Shown here: positions 33,642-42,456 of the stretch, piece after piece
How the letters are laid out: each line of letters opens with the position of its first letter
Position numbering within the stretch: the stretch's first letter is position 1
Source: Promethearchaeota archaeon
Lineage (GTDB): Archaea; Asgardarchaeota; Lokiarchaeia; Sigyniarchaeales; SOKP01
Assembly: GCA_016930515.1 (NCBI GenBank)
Contig: JAFGGO010000158.1
Coordinates: 59,632 to 123,631 of the forward strand
Length of the DNA: 64,000 nt
Reading direction: 5' to 3'
Program-made: the position numbers and the translations under genes
Notes under the pieces: generated by a model
Told to the model about the DNA's origin: nothing
Databases searched by the model: none
What the model saw: the letters and a program-made list of their open reading frames with translations, nothing else

Positions 33642-34787
33642 ATGATGGATAATAGTAGACATTTGATTGGTTTGATAATTAATCCAATTTCCGGAATGGG
33701 CGGTGCCGTGGGACTAAAAGGAACTGACGGAGCCGAAACTTTACAAAAGGCAGTTGAATTGGGTGCAATACCTTTCGCTTTAAAGAGAGCTGAATATTTT
33801 CTTAAAGAATTAAACCCAATAAAATCAAAACTCATGGTTATTTCCTGCCCAGGAGAGATGGGGGAGAAAAAATTAAATTCTCTCGAATTCACTTATAAAT
33901 GCGTTTCTCACGCCTTATTTAACGACATTCAAGAGCTTTCCCAGACGAGCGCGGCGCATACAATTGCAGCCGCAAGAATAATGAGGGAGATGGAGGATCT
34001 CGAGTTGATCGTCTTTATCGGAGGGGACGGAACCGCTCGAGATATTTTATCGGCAATTAAATTGGATAAACCTTGTTTGGGAGTTCCGTCTGGGGTAAAA
34101 GTATACTCCTCGTGCTTTTCTCTCAATCCAAAGAACGCCGCAAACCTCGTCATGCAATACCTTTGGGGTGAGATCCCGCTTCAGAAATCCGAAGTGCTTG
34201 ACATTAACGAGGAAGAATATCGGAATGGCAGGCTAGTTTCAAAAATTTTTGGACACCTTCTTACTCCTTCCAATCCAAATTTTTCCCAAAATTCTAAAAT
34301 GGGAACGCCTCATTCTGACTTGAGCAATCAGCAACGAATAGCGCGCCGAATCGTTGAAATGATGGAAGAGGACACATATTACTTGATTGGGCCCGGTACT
34401 ACGACAAAAGCCATAACTGATGTTTTAGGTCAAGAAAAGACAGTATTAGGGGTCGACTTGGCTCTCAACGGAAAAATAATTGAATGCGATCTCAACGAAG
34501 AAAGAATAATTGAATCCATACGGGGTAAGAAGGCCAAAATAATAACTTCTTTAATAGGAAGGCAAGGTTTTTTATTTGGTAGGGGAAATTTACAGTTTTC
34601 TCCCAAAGTTTTAAAAACGATTGGTGTTAAAAACATTATTATTATTTCTACTGTTTTTAAAATGACAAATATCCCGAATCAAGTGTTGAGAATTGATACT
34701 CGGGATCCCGAATTAGACGAAGCAATGAAGGGTTTATATAAGATAGTCGTAGATTACGATCAAGAAATGATCTGCATGGTAAATTAA
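33642..34787 (+). CDS. ATP-NAD kinase-family protein (COG3199 type)
   Basis: A 381-residue protein of the NAD kinase/diacylglycerol kinase superfamily. The N-terminal LIGLIINPISGMGGAVGLKG, the nucleotide motif VFIGGDGTARDI, the GVPSGVKVYSSCF block and the C-terminal LIGPGTTTKAITD define the COG3199/AcoX-like branch rather than the classical PpnK. It probably phosphorylates NAD or a related nucleotide with ATP. It stands alone, divergent from gcvH and convergent with the next membrane-protein gene. Confidence 0.85.
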   Translation: MMDNSRHLIGLIINPISGMGGAVGLKGTDGAETLQKAVELGAIPFALKRAEYFLKELNPIKSKLMVISCPGEMGEKKLNSLEFTYKCVSHALFNDIQELSQTSAAHTIAAARIMREMEDLELIVFIGGDGTARDILSAIKLDKPCLGVPSGVKVYSSCFSLNPKNAANLVMQYLWGEIPLQKSEVLDINEEEYRNGRLVSKIFGHLLTPSNPNFSQNSKMGTPHSDLSNQQRIARRIVEMMEEDTYYLIGPGTTTKAITDVLGQEKTVLGVDLALNGKIIECDLNEERIIESIRGKKAKIITSLIGRQGFLFGRGNLQFSPKVLKTIGVKNIIIISTVFKMTNIPNQVLRIDTRDPELDEAMKGLYKIVVDYDQEMICMVN

Positions 34788-34817
34788 TAATTTAAAATAA
34801 GAGATAATAAAGAATTC

Positions 34818-35348
34818 TTATATATTGAATAACTCGGCACCACTTTTAATCTGGATCATGGCTTGGAGCCCAAAAAAGGTTCCAAGAATGATTAAAAGTC
34901 CGATTATAATGTATCTCCTCGCCACTCGCTTGTCATATAGGTGTTGCGAGGCTTTATACAACATCAAAAATCCCGCCGAACTGAAAATCATCAAGATGGA
35001 AGCTACAATGCTCTCGTTAATGAAAGCTTCTTGAGTGCTCGGGTAAAGAAATAGCGCTTCTCCGTTTGAATCTTGGCCAACAGCTGGCGTTTCCCTATAT
35101 GCTAAATACACGACTCCCGTTTGAAGAACAAACAAAATGATGTAAATTGCTAAAACTACAATAGCCTTTGTTGACATTTTAGTTACTCGTTGGGCGACTC
35201 TACGACGTTTTACTGATGGAAATTTTATGTTGGGCTTTCTGGCCACGCTCCCCATTACCCATGGGGTTTTTCTCTTGATCATCTCCATTACCGTTTCAGA
35301 ACCAACAACATCTTCTTTCTTTTTCTCTTTCGGTTCGCTTTCTTCCAT
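34818..35348 (-). CDS. Three-helix membrane protein with a basic N-terminal cytoplasmic region
   Basis: A 176-residue protein. About 65 hydrophilic residues (MEESEPKEKKKEDVVGSETV, then RRRVAQRVTK) precede three membrane helices near residues 63-85, 112-132 and 146-166, with a 25-residue loop between the first two. No family is recognised. The positive-inside rule places the N-terminus in the cytoplasm. It is tail-to-tail with the COG3199 gene (30-bp gap). Confidence 0.6.
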   Translation of the reverse strand: MEESEPKEKKKEDVVGSETVMEMIKRKTPWVMGSVARKPNIKFPSVKRRRVAQRVTKMSTKAIVVLAIYIILFVLQTGVVYLAYRETPAVGQDSNGEALFLYPSTQEAFINESIVASILMIFSSAGFLMLYKASQHLYDKRVARRYIIIGLLIILGTFFGLQAMIQIKSGAELFNI

Positions 35349-35526
35349 GACGATTTTCTTCTAATTCAATTTTTATATTTAATCTATCTAAATTAAAATG
35401 GTTCTTAAAATTTTCGCGAATGCTAAATTTTTCAAATATTTTTGAAGAATAATTGAGAAAAAATTCGCGCCGTTAGATTTATCATTAACCATTATTTATT
35501 GAATGAAAATAAACAATTTTATATAG

Positions 35527-36546
35527 ATGAAAGGGATAAAACAAAGAACTCTGGGAAAGACCGGAATCAGAACAAGTTCACTTGGAATGGGTTGTTGGGC
35601 TATAGGTGGTGTGCTCCTAGATTTGCAGGGTAAACAATCTGGGTATGGTACTGTAAACGACGAAGAATCTATCAAAGCAATTCATCGAGCTATTGATTTA
35701 GGTATTAATTTCTTTGATACAGCGGATGTGTATGGCGCAGGTCATGGTGAAAGAATTTTAGGAAAAGCAATTAAAGGACATAGGGATGATCTCGTCGTCT
35801 CAACGAAGTTTGGAAATGTGTTTAATGAGGAGAAAAAAGTCATAACTGGGGAAAATTACTCTTCAAAATACATTAGAACAGCCTGCGAAGCGTCATTAAA
35901 AAGGTTAAACACGGATTATATCGATTTGTACCACCTTCATTCTTGGAGCGTTCTAAAATCGAGTTTAAAACCCATAATAGCCACCTTGGATGATTTAAAG
36001 GAAGAAGGAATGATTAAAGCATATGGATGGAGCACTGATCTTCACGATCTAGCTAAATATTTCGTTGAAAACTCCAAGGCCGCATCGATCCAACACGAAC
36101 TTAATGTCCTACACGATACAAAGGAATTAATAGACATTTGCGAGGAATACGATGTATCCAGCATCAATAGGACCGTACTTGCTATGGGCTTACTTACAGG
36201 TAAATATACGGCGGGTTCCAGTATTCCTGAGAATGATGTACGGGGACCCCATTCTCCTGAATGGTTGAAATACTTTAAGCAAGGAAGACCTGACTTTGAA
36301 TGGTTAAAAAAGTTAGAAATGATTAAAGATATTCTCGCTAGCGACGGACGAACTATAGTCCAGGGGGCATTGGCTTGGGTCTGGGCGCGAAGCGATAAAA
36401 CCGTCCCCATTCCTGGATTTAAAACAGTCAAACAAGTAGAGGAAAATGTGGGTGCAATGGAATTTGGACCCATGTCTATGGATCAAATGAAACAAATAAA
36501 TGAGGTACTAGGTGACAGAAACTTTATCTATACTAGCGAAGACTAG
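35527..36546 (+). CDS. Aldo/keto reductase
   Basis: A 339-residue TIM-barrel NAD(P)H oxidoreductase. The catalytic tetrad is visible: Asp in FFDTADVYGAG, Tyr in the same block, Lys in LVVSTKFGN and His in DLYHLHSW. The C-terminal coenzyme-binding strand VPIPGFKTVKQVEENVGA is intact. It reduces an aldehyde or ketone substrate that cannot be inferred. It stands alone with no operon partners. Confidence 0.92.
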   Translation: MKGIKQRTLGKTGIRTSSLGMGCWAIGGVLLDLQGKQSGYGTVNDEESIKAIHRAIDLGINFFDTADVYGAGHGERILGKAIKGHRDDLVVSTKFGNVFNEEKKVITGENYSSKYIRTACEASLKRLNTDYIDLYHLHSWSVLKSSLKPIIATLDDLKEEGMIKAYGWSTDLHDLAKYFVENSKAASIQHELNVLHDTKELIDICEEYDVSSINRTVLAMGLLTGKYTAGSSIPENDVRGPHSPEWLKYFKQGRPDFEWLKKLEMIKDILASDGRTIVQGALAWVWARSDKTVPIPGFKTVKQVEENVGAMEFGPMSMDQMKQINEVLGDRNFIYTSED

Positions 36547-36671
36547 GTTATCTGATAGCTTAATGCCAGAATAATTATTCCTAATAAATCACGCAATCTG
36601 GGAGCATTCAGGGCACTTCCAAGAATATAATTATCGTGGATTCAAGAAAATAAAAGATCTTGAATGTTAAC

Positions 36672-36704
36672 AATTGTTTTAATTGAAACAATTTAATATA
36701 AATA
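36672..36704. promoter_or_regulatory. TATA box abutted by an 8-bp inverted repeat
   Basis: AATTGTTT and AAACAATT form a perfect inverted repeat with a 6-base spacer (36672-36693). It directly adjoins and overlaps a strong TATA element, tttaatataaata (36692-36704), about 70 bases before the ATG of the GATase-RING-like gene. A repressor bound here would block TBP/TFB, so an operator is plausible. Confidence 0.5.
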
Positions 36705-36770
36705 AGCTCGAAGCTATTATTATTATTAAAAAGAATGCAAATAAATAATGACTACTAAACCGGAGAAAAA

Positions 36771-37895
36771 ATGAGCTACAAAGACCTTTATTCTGAAGTG
36801 AAAAAGCGTAAGATGGAGGCACTGAACAAGAAAAATGTGGTTAAGGCAGTCGAAAAACACGGAAGAATTCTTGCCGTTGAGGGAAGGTTCGAGAAACCCA
36901 AACATGTCGTCAATAACATGTACGCTGCGGAAAAAACGATCATTAGCCCTGGCAAACTCGTGAAATATGACTTGGACTTGTACGATTTAGTGCTCATTGG
37001 ATGTCCTGGTGACCAAGTTTCTGAAAAATTACATCCGAGAATTAAAACATATGTAGAAAACGGCGGATGGTTGTTGTCAACGGACTGGTGCTTGGTAACC
37101 ATTGTCGAAAAGATATTTCCCGGATACATCCGGTGGAACCAGCAAAAAACCGCAGATTCCGTGGTAGCCTGCCAGATTGACGAGCCAAGTCACCCGTTTT
37201 TGGACGGCGTGACTCAAGAAATTCAGCGGTCTAAATGGTCCGCAAAAACCTCGAAGGACGTCCAGAGGAACGAGTTTAAGTGGTGGCTCGAAACAAAAAG
37301 CTACCCGGTTCAAATTATCGACCATCAAAAAGTGCGAGTCCTCATCTCCTCGAGGGATATTAAGTACAAGTGGGGCGAGGGCGCCGTGCTGTGCTATTTT
37401 GACTTCGGAACGAAAGGAGGGCGAGTGATCCATATCATCAGCCACACACACCTTCAAAAGGGGGGAGAAAAGGGAAAATACGCTTCCGCTTTGATCTTGA
37501 CAAACATGTTAGACGATAAAATTTCTCAAAAAATGGGCATTAGTCAAGAGCCACGAGTACCAATTTGGAATCAACCAACCCAAGCGTTTCAGGGAGTACC
37601 ACGTGAATCAGATGATTGGCTAAATCCCCCTTCTACGCAAGATAATTATTTCACGCCGAGCACTACGGAATTTCCTGGGAACGCAGAACTGACAGGAACC
37701 TCTCAAATAGTCGAACTTGAGAGATCGAATTTTTCTCTGGCTATCTCGTGTTCTTATTGTGGTTTTGATTTTACAAGCACCACTGGTAAAGTCTATAAGT
37801 GCCAAGAATGCGGCGCTCTGTACCACGAAGAATGCCTTAACCTGCAGATTAACGAAGGAGTCTGCAAGAGTTGCAACAGGATTCTTTTGTGGTAA
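36771..37895 (+). CDS. GATase1-like domain fused to a C-terminal RING/PHD-like zinc finger
   Basis: A 374-residue two-domain protein. Residues 25-245 resemble a class I glutamine-amidotransferase-like Rossmann domain (YDLVLIGCPGDQVSEKLHPR, YVENGGWLLSTDW, VIHIISHTH). After a Pro/Ser/Gln-rich linker, residues 327-372 form a Cys/His cluster CxxC-x13-CxxC-x4-H-x2-C-x8-CxxC (CSYCGF, CQECGALYHEEC, CKSC), in the style of prokaryotic RING-like and C4HC3 fingers. The middle of the gene is clearly richer in G+C than its neighbours, suggesting transfer or strong codon selection. The start is ATG with GGAG upstream. Function is unknown. Confidence 0.7.
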   Translation: MSYKDLYSEVKKRKMEALNKKNVVKAVEKHGRILAVEGRFEKPKHVVNNMYAAEKTIISPGKLVKYDLDLYDLVLIGCPGDQVSEKLHPRIKTYVENGGWLLSTDWCLVTIVEKIFPGYIRWNQQKTADSVVACQIDEPSHPFLDGVTQEIQRSKWSAKTSKDVQRNEFKWWLETKSYPVQIIDHQKVRVLISSRDIKYKWGEGAVLCYFDFGTKGGRVIHIISHTHLQKGGEKGKYASALILTNMLDDKISQKMGISQEPRVPIWNQPTQAFQGVPRESDDWLNPPSTQDNYFTPSTTEFPGNAELTGTSQIVELERSNFSLAISCSYCGFDFTSTTGKVYKCQECGALYHEECLNLQINEGVCKSCNRILLW

Positions 37896-38106
37896 TTTGT
37901 CTTTATTTTAATTAGGGGATATTTCTTATAAAATTCTCTATAAAGGTATGATTGAAAAATTCTCGTTCAAAAATAAAATTTCATATTAGATTGTTGAGAA
38001 AATGACGCTATTGGCAATTTTATTGGTTTTTTCGTTCTGTAAAATAAAAAAGGAAAATAGAAAAAAATATCAAAATTTATGAAATTTGTTTTAGGTTAGC
38101 AATTGC

Positions 38107-38301
38107 TTATTCTGTGATTTCGATTGCTTCTTCAGGACATTGAGTTTCGCACGCTCTACAGCCCACGCACTCTTCTCTGTTGTCCTCATTCACTTTAACC
38201 TTGCCACCTTCTGGTTCATCGAAGCATTCGCTGGGACAAACCTCAAAACATGTCCCGCATCCAGTACAGGCGTCCATGTCAATTTTAATTCCAAAGCTCA
38301 T
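38107..38301 (-). CDS. 2[4Fe-4S] ferredoxin
   Basis: A 64-residue bacterial-type ferredoxin. The two cluster motifs are CTGCGTCFEVCP and CVGCRACETQCP, each with the fourth Cys donated crosswise. An acidic insertion lies between them (PSECFDEPEGGKVKVNEDNR). It would serve as a low-potential electron carrier for oxidoreductases such as the Hdr-type enzymes. The start is ATG with GGTGA 10 bases upstream. Confidence 0.95.
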   Translation of the reverse strand: MSFGIKIDMDACTGCGTCFEVCPSECFDEPEGGKVKVNEDNREECVGCRACETQCPEEAIEITE

Positions 38302-38614
38302 TTCAATTTTTCACCTATGCTTGTTTTCTTGATTGGTAATTGCACTTTTGTACATGCCAATACTAACTATTGTAATTATTGAAAAAATATAAATTTCGCT
38401 TTTATGGGAACGAGGTAAATGATCCGATCTCGCTTTTTAAACATCATATATGCTCTATTAATTTTTTAAAAATCGTTAATTTGCATTGTATTGGTGATTT
38501 TGATTCCAGATTATTTTATTTGGCACCATTAAGAAAGAGAATTTAATAGAATAGGGGCTAAAAGCAATAATTTGGTTTTATACATATACTTTTTTTAAGG
38601 TGAAAATCTTCTAT
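38302..38614. other. 313-bp intergenic region
   Basis: No gene is evident. On the minus strand a TATA-like cgaaatttatatttt (38384-38398) lies about 90 bases before the ferredoxin ATG and may be its promoter. The left half of this span is therefore ferredoxin leader, and the right half is the 3' region of the 1107-aa sensor gene, T-rich on the minus strand. Confidence 0.4.
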
Positions 38615-41600
38615 TTATGGTTTGCTCTCAGAATGTGTGTTGATTTCTTCGAATTTTTTCCTGTTTAATTGGTAAAATTTTGTCTTGAAAATGGATATTA
38701 AGTCGAATTCATCGAGCTTGTCAAGGTATTTCTTGACCGTGTTGTAATGCATGCCTAGTTCTTGGGAAATTTCCGTGAGTTGACAGCCTTCGGTGTTCTC
38801 TTGTAAGTATTTAATTATTCTTTTGCATTTTTCTCGCGATATGATATGAAGTACTTCAGCGTTATCGAGCGTTCTATATTGGTCGTAATAAGCAACGAGA
38901 TTCCCCACCTTTTTCCCTCGAATGAATTGAAACCTTTCCAAAACGTTTAAATGCCACCTGACCACTGCACTACTCAAGCTTGTTTTTTTCAAAAGCTGGC
39001 TCAAGTGTATTCCCGGATTTTTTTGAATGCTACTAAATACAGTATATCTATTGGTGTTTTTTAAAATCTCATTTTTCGTCAATATAGATCCTTCGACAAC
39101 GATGTTCTTCTCGATGAGAGATCTCATTATTTTTTTAATTCCATTTTGATTAATGTTAATGGACGCCCGAGAAAAGCGAGAACTAAGGTAAGAAACAATG
39201 TTGGTAGGATCAAATTTCTTGTGTTTTTCCACATATTCTTGAATTAATTCTATCACAAACCCTTCGTAGACCAAGATGTCCTCAAATTCTTCTCGTTTTT
39301 TCCATCTTGACACGGGTGAGATCTCATTTCCGCTTATAATGTCGTTGATCATTTGCGTTCTTTCATTAGGTGAGAACGATAAGATCTCTCTGATGAAATC
39401 TTCCTTGACACTTCCTGAAAATCCGATATTATCCGTGATCTTAAGAAAGTCCTCTGAAACGATAGTTAAGGGGTGTTCTCCTGCTTGTGCAATGTCTTGC
39501 ATTGACACGTCTTCTTTAAATAGCTCTAATAACTTTTCCTTGTTACTGAGCTTGTTTAAAATTTCTTTCGAAGATTTGGTTGGATTTTTAAACTTGTTGA
39601 TTTTGTCTTTTGAAATTTTTTTCTTTCTTAGCTTTTTTAGTTTTCTTTGAGTTAATTTCCTTGCAAGCTTGGTTGCTTTTCTTAAGCTATATAAGACATA
39701 TCCAGAGGCGGTTCCTACTCCAGCAACTGTACCTACAGTTGTTAACACGATAATTAAATTCGTTAACGAATCGTCCTTTTCTTGAGGGGTGATGGAACTG
39801 ATCAGATTTTTCTCCAAGATTAAATCGAAAGTCCCAGTATTTCCAACAGTGTCATTAAACATAAAATGCACGATAACTGTGCCGTTTCCCATTTGATCCC
39901 AAATTTTCTGCTCTATATAGCCGTTCCACGCGCACTCAAGAGTGTGATGTGCGCCATTTGTTCCGTTGATGAGAAGATAACATATTGAATCAATCCCACT
40001 AGGATCTGTTATTACGATGGTAAAATTGTTCGTGTTTGGTGCAATGGTACTAAATATAATTCCCCTAGATGGATTATTCACTGTAATACTTGGGCTTATT
40101 ATATCTTTTCGAAGTATTATCTGAGCCATGACGATGTGTCCGTAAGAATTATTGATAAAAAACTGGATCTCGACCGTTCCATTTCCCATTTGATCCCAAA
40201 TGGCCTGCTCAACGAACCCCAACCAGGTGTAATTTGAAGTATGATGGGCGATATTGGTCGAGTTAATTAACATGTAAGTTATTGAATTTACGGTTGGATC
40301 AACCGTAACGATATCGATTTCTGGACCCGTTCTTCCAATAATTTGGTTATCTAATTGTGTATTAAAATAAAACTTGCATAACGGTAATTGATCATTTATG
40401 TTGCCTGTAACATAGGCCGTGCTTCCAATACCATCTCCTCGATCTGTTCCTTCATAATCATCCCAATAATTTCCAACTATTGAATTGTTCCAGAAGTTAT
40501 TTATATTATTATCTAAAGCGTGTAAAGTGTTGTTAACAAAGAAATTATTGAAAAAAAAATTATCGTTTCCATTTGAAATGTTCACGCCAATCAAGAGACT
40601 ATCTTGCACGATATTATATGATACCTGACTACTATTACACTTAGAAAGAATGAATCCATAAGAATTACTGTGAAAGACATTTTCGGAAACATTATTTCGA
40701 TTTCCTTGTTTGATTACTGTGCCATAATTAGTATAACTAATATTATTTCCAACAATTTCATTATCGGAGCAATTTTCCATTGTTATGGCATTTTGAGTTC
40801 TTATAATAGATGCCCCTTCCCAACTTATCAATAGATTAGTGCAATCTTTGTTTACACCATTTTCCAAGATGGAGTTATTGTTACTCCCAATGAGATTGAT
40901 GCTATTATTTGTTTCGTATATAGAATTCCCTACAATGGTGCTGTGATTGTTTCGATATAAGTTAATACCATTTATGTGACTACTGATATTGTTGTTTAAT
41001 ACTATATTATACTCGCTTTCCGTCAGATTTATCCCGTGAGTCCCGTTCAGAACAATATTCCCTGTTATATTGTTAAAATTACCTCTTACAAAAATTCCGT
41101 GGATAGTATTGTTAACCACTTTATTTCCTGAAACGGTGTTCTTATTACCATTTATATATATGCCCATTAAATTGTTATTAGAAACATTGTTTCCTGAAAC
41201 TAGTGTATCTTCACCATAGATATTTATGCCCTGTTTATTATCTGTTAAATTATTATTTATTATATTATTATTTTCGCTGTAAAAAACCCTTATACCGCTA
41301 GTATTGTAAATATGGTTATCTGAAATAATTGAATCGTTTAAATAATTAATATTAATAGATTCCGCAATGTAATTGGATAATGTATTTTTAGATATGATAT
41401 AGTTGCTTGAACAATATACATAAATTCCACTTTGAAGATAATCAGTTCCAACAATATTGTTTTTTGAAATGTTAATATCATTGCATTGAGACGTCCATAT
41501 ATTATATGAACTTTGAACATAATTGGTAAAACTATTATTGAACACGATGCAATTCGAAACATTATCCAGACGAAGTCCAAATTTAACGAAATTGTTAAAA

Positions 41601-41938
41601 ACGCAATTTTGGATTCTTACATAAGCGTCAGAATTATTTATTACGAGATTATCCTGAATGGAAGATGTAAAGGTGTGCCCTTCAATGATGTACGGCCACT
41701 CTTGAGTTCCATTTCCCGTGCAGATTCCTTGACTCTTGGCCCATTCCCAATTGATGGTACTTCCAGGAAGATCGTCGATAACGATGTTATTAAATGTTCC
41801 TGATTGTTTTGGTTTGATAAATTCAATTTCCGTCATATCATGTTTATTCTCCCCTAAAAGAGGAGAGAAAGCAACTAAAGACATTAAGATTATTGTGATA
41901 AACACTAATAGACGCAGTCCTTTTTTATTAGAATCCAA
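38615..41938 (-). CDS. Transmembrane sensor: secreted NosD-like beta-helix, one TM helix, cytoplasmic winged helices
   Basis: An 1107-residue single-pass protein. Order: signal segment (8-27); about 400 residues of right-handed beta-helix repeats rich in the N-N-x-I-x-x-N-x-(I/V) rungs of NosD/CASH domains; two ~80-residue repeats each with the segment IWDQMGNGTV; a transmembrane helix near 715-737; a very basic stretch; a helical domain; and two or three winged-helix domains at the C-terminus (SQLLKKTSLSSAVVRWHLNV; LTEISQELGMHYNTVKKYLD). Ligand binding outside could drive DNA binding inside without a kinase. The start is TTG with GGAGG 8 bases upstream. It is divergent from a beta-propeller gene across 517 bp. 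Confidence 0.85.
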   Translation of the reverse strand: MDSNKKGLRLLVFITIILMSLVAFSPLLGENKHDMTEIEFIKPKQSGTFNNIVIDDLPGSTINWEWAKSQGICTGNGTQEWPYIIEGHTFTSSIQDNLVINNSDAYVRIQNCVFNNFVKFGLRLDNVSNCIVFNNSFTNYVQSSYNIWTSQCNDINISKNNIVGTDYLQSGIYVYCSSNYIISKNTLSNYIAESININYLNDSIISDNHIYNTSGIRVFYSENNNIINNNLTDNKQGINIYGEDTLVSGNNVSNNNLMGIYINGNKNTVSGNKVVNNTIHGIFVRGNFNNITGNIVLNGTHGINLTESEYNIVLNNNISSHINGINLYRNNHSTIVGNSIYETNNSINLIGSNNNSILENGVNKDCTNLLISWEGASIIRTQNAITMENCSDNEIVGNNISYTNYGTVIKQGNRNNVSENVFHSNSYGFILSKCNSSQVSYNIVQDSLLIGVNISNGNDNFFFNNFFVNNTLHALDNNINNFWNNSIVGNYWDDYEGTDRGDGIGSTAYVTGNINDQLPLCKFYFNTQLDNQIIGRTGPEIDIVTVDPTVNSITYMLINSTNIAHHTSNYTWLGFVEQAIWDQMGNGTVEIQFFINNSYGHIVMAQIILRKDIISPSITVNNPSRGIIFSTIAPNTNNFTIVITDPSGIDSICYLLINGTNGAHHTLECAWNGYIEQKIWDQMGNGTVIVHFMFNDTVGNTGTFDLILEKNLISSITPQEKDDSLTNLIIVLTTVGTVAGVGTASGYVLYSLRKATKLARKLTQRKLKKLRKKKISKDKINKFKNPTKSSKEILNKLSNKEKLLELFKEDVSMQDIAQAGEHPLTIVSEDFLKITDNIGFSGSVKEDFIREILSFSPNERTQMINDIISGNEISPVSRWKKREEFEDILVYEGFVIELIQEYVEKHKKFDPTNIVSYLSSRFSRASININQNGIKKIMRSLIEKNIVVEGSILTKNEILKNTNRYTVFSSIQKNPGIHLSQLLKKTSLSSAVVRWHLNVLERFQFIRGKKVGNLVAYYDQYRTLDNAEVLHIISREKCKRIIKYLQENTEGCQLTEISQELGMHYNTVKKYLDKLDEFDLISIFKTKFYQLNRKKFEEINTHSESKP
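39880..39984 (-). repeat. Second copy of an internal repeat in the sensor gene
   Basis: Encodes LLINGTNGAHHT through IWDQMGNGTVIV; it matches the block at 40169-40273 in both protein and DNA (shared cccatttgatcccaaat). The repeat unit is about 290 bp and lies between the beta-helix and the membrane helix. Confidence 0.8.
40169..40273 (-). repeat. First copy of an internal repeat in the sensor gene
   Basis: Encodes MLINSTNIAHHT through IWDQMGNGTVEI, the first of two tandem Ig-like stalk units. The close DNA match with the second copy indicates a recent duplication or ongoing conversion. Confidence 0.8.
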
Positions 41939-42456
41939 ATAGTTCGCCTCCTAGTCCCAAGTTATGAGTATTAAAAATGCTAATTTGAAAAAGTTTTTTA
42001 TCGCTCCTATTTGACTTGTTTATAATCTTTCCTTTATTATGATGTGTCATAATTTTGCTCTTTGTTTTTGTATAAAGGATAATTAATTAGATATTTAAGA
42101 GGATATAGCAGGATATTGAAAAACGAATTGCTTAATTTTATCGTATTATAGCGATTCTTCGCACGTTTTGATAAAATTTCTTCAATTTCAAATATCCAAC
42201 AAAATTGGTTCTTTTTTCTTGTTTAACTCTCCCTTAGATTCTTTAAATTTACTAATTTTAAGTTCTCTTAACATAAATGGAACTTATTTCAATAAATCTT
42301 TACAACTTAGAGTTACCATTATAGGTACTTGATAATCTTTATTTTATAGTCATCGAATCGTATTTATTTAAAAATTCACTTTCCGATACTACTATTAAGC
42401 AAGTAAACTGTATTAAAATAAGGATATTTGATAAGTAATGTTTTTTAATTGAAATC
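41939..42456. other. 518-bp divergent intergenic region
   Basis: This is the longest non-coding stretch in the window. It holds the Shine-Dalgarno GGAGG of the sensor gene at its left edge and several TATA-like stretches (tttataatct at 42020 and ttataggtac at 42320 among them). CGTTTTGATAAAATT (42164-42178) is identical to 15 bases upstream of rps19 (47013-47027). No ORF, tRNA or strong hairpin was seen. If the sensor regulates its own locus, operators would lie here. Confidence 0.4.

Noticed and set aside
34818-35348. OST3/6 or other ESP identity for the three-helix membrane protein
   Set aside because: No thioredoxin domain and only three helices; no family-specific motif seen.
42164-42178. 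15-mer CGTTTTGATAAAATT shared with the rps19 upstream region
   Set aside because: Not followed by the rest of the ribosomal promoter element; in AT-rich DNA a single 15-mer match is weak evidence.
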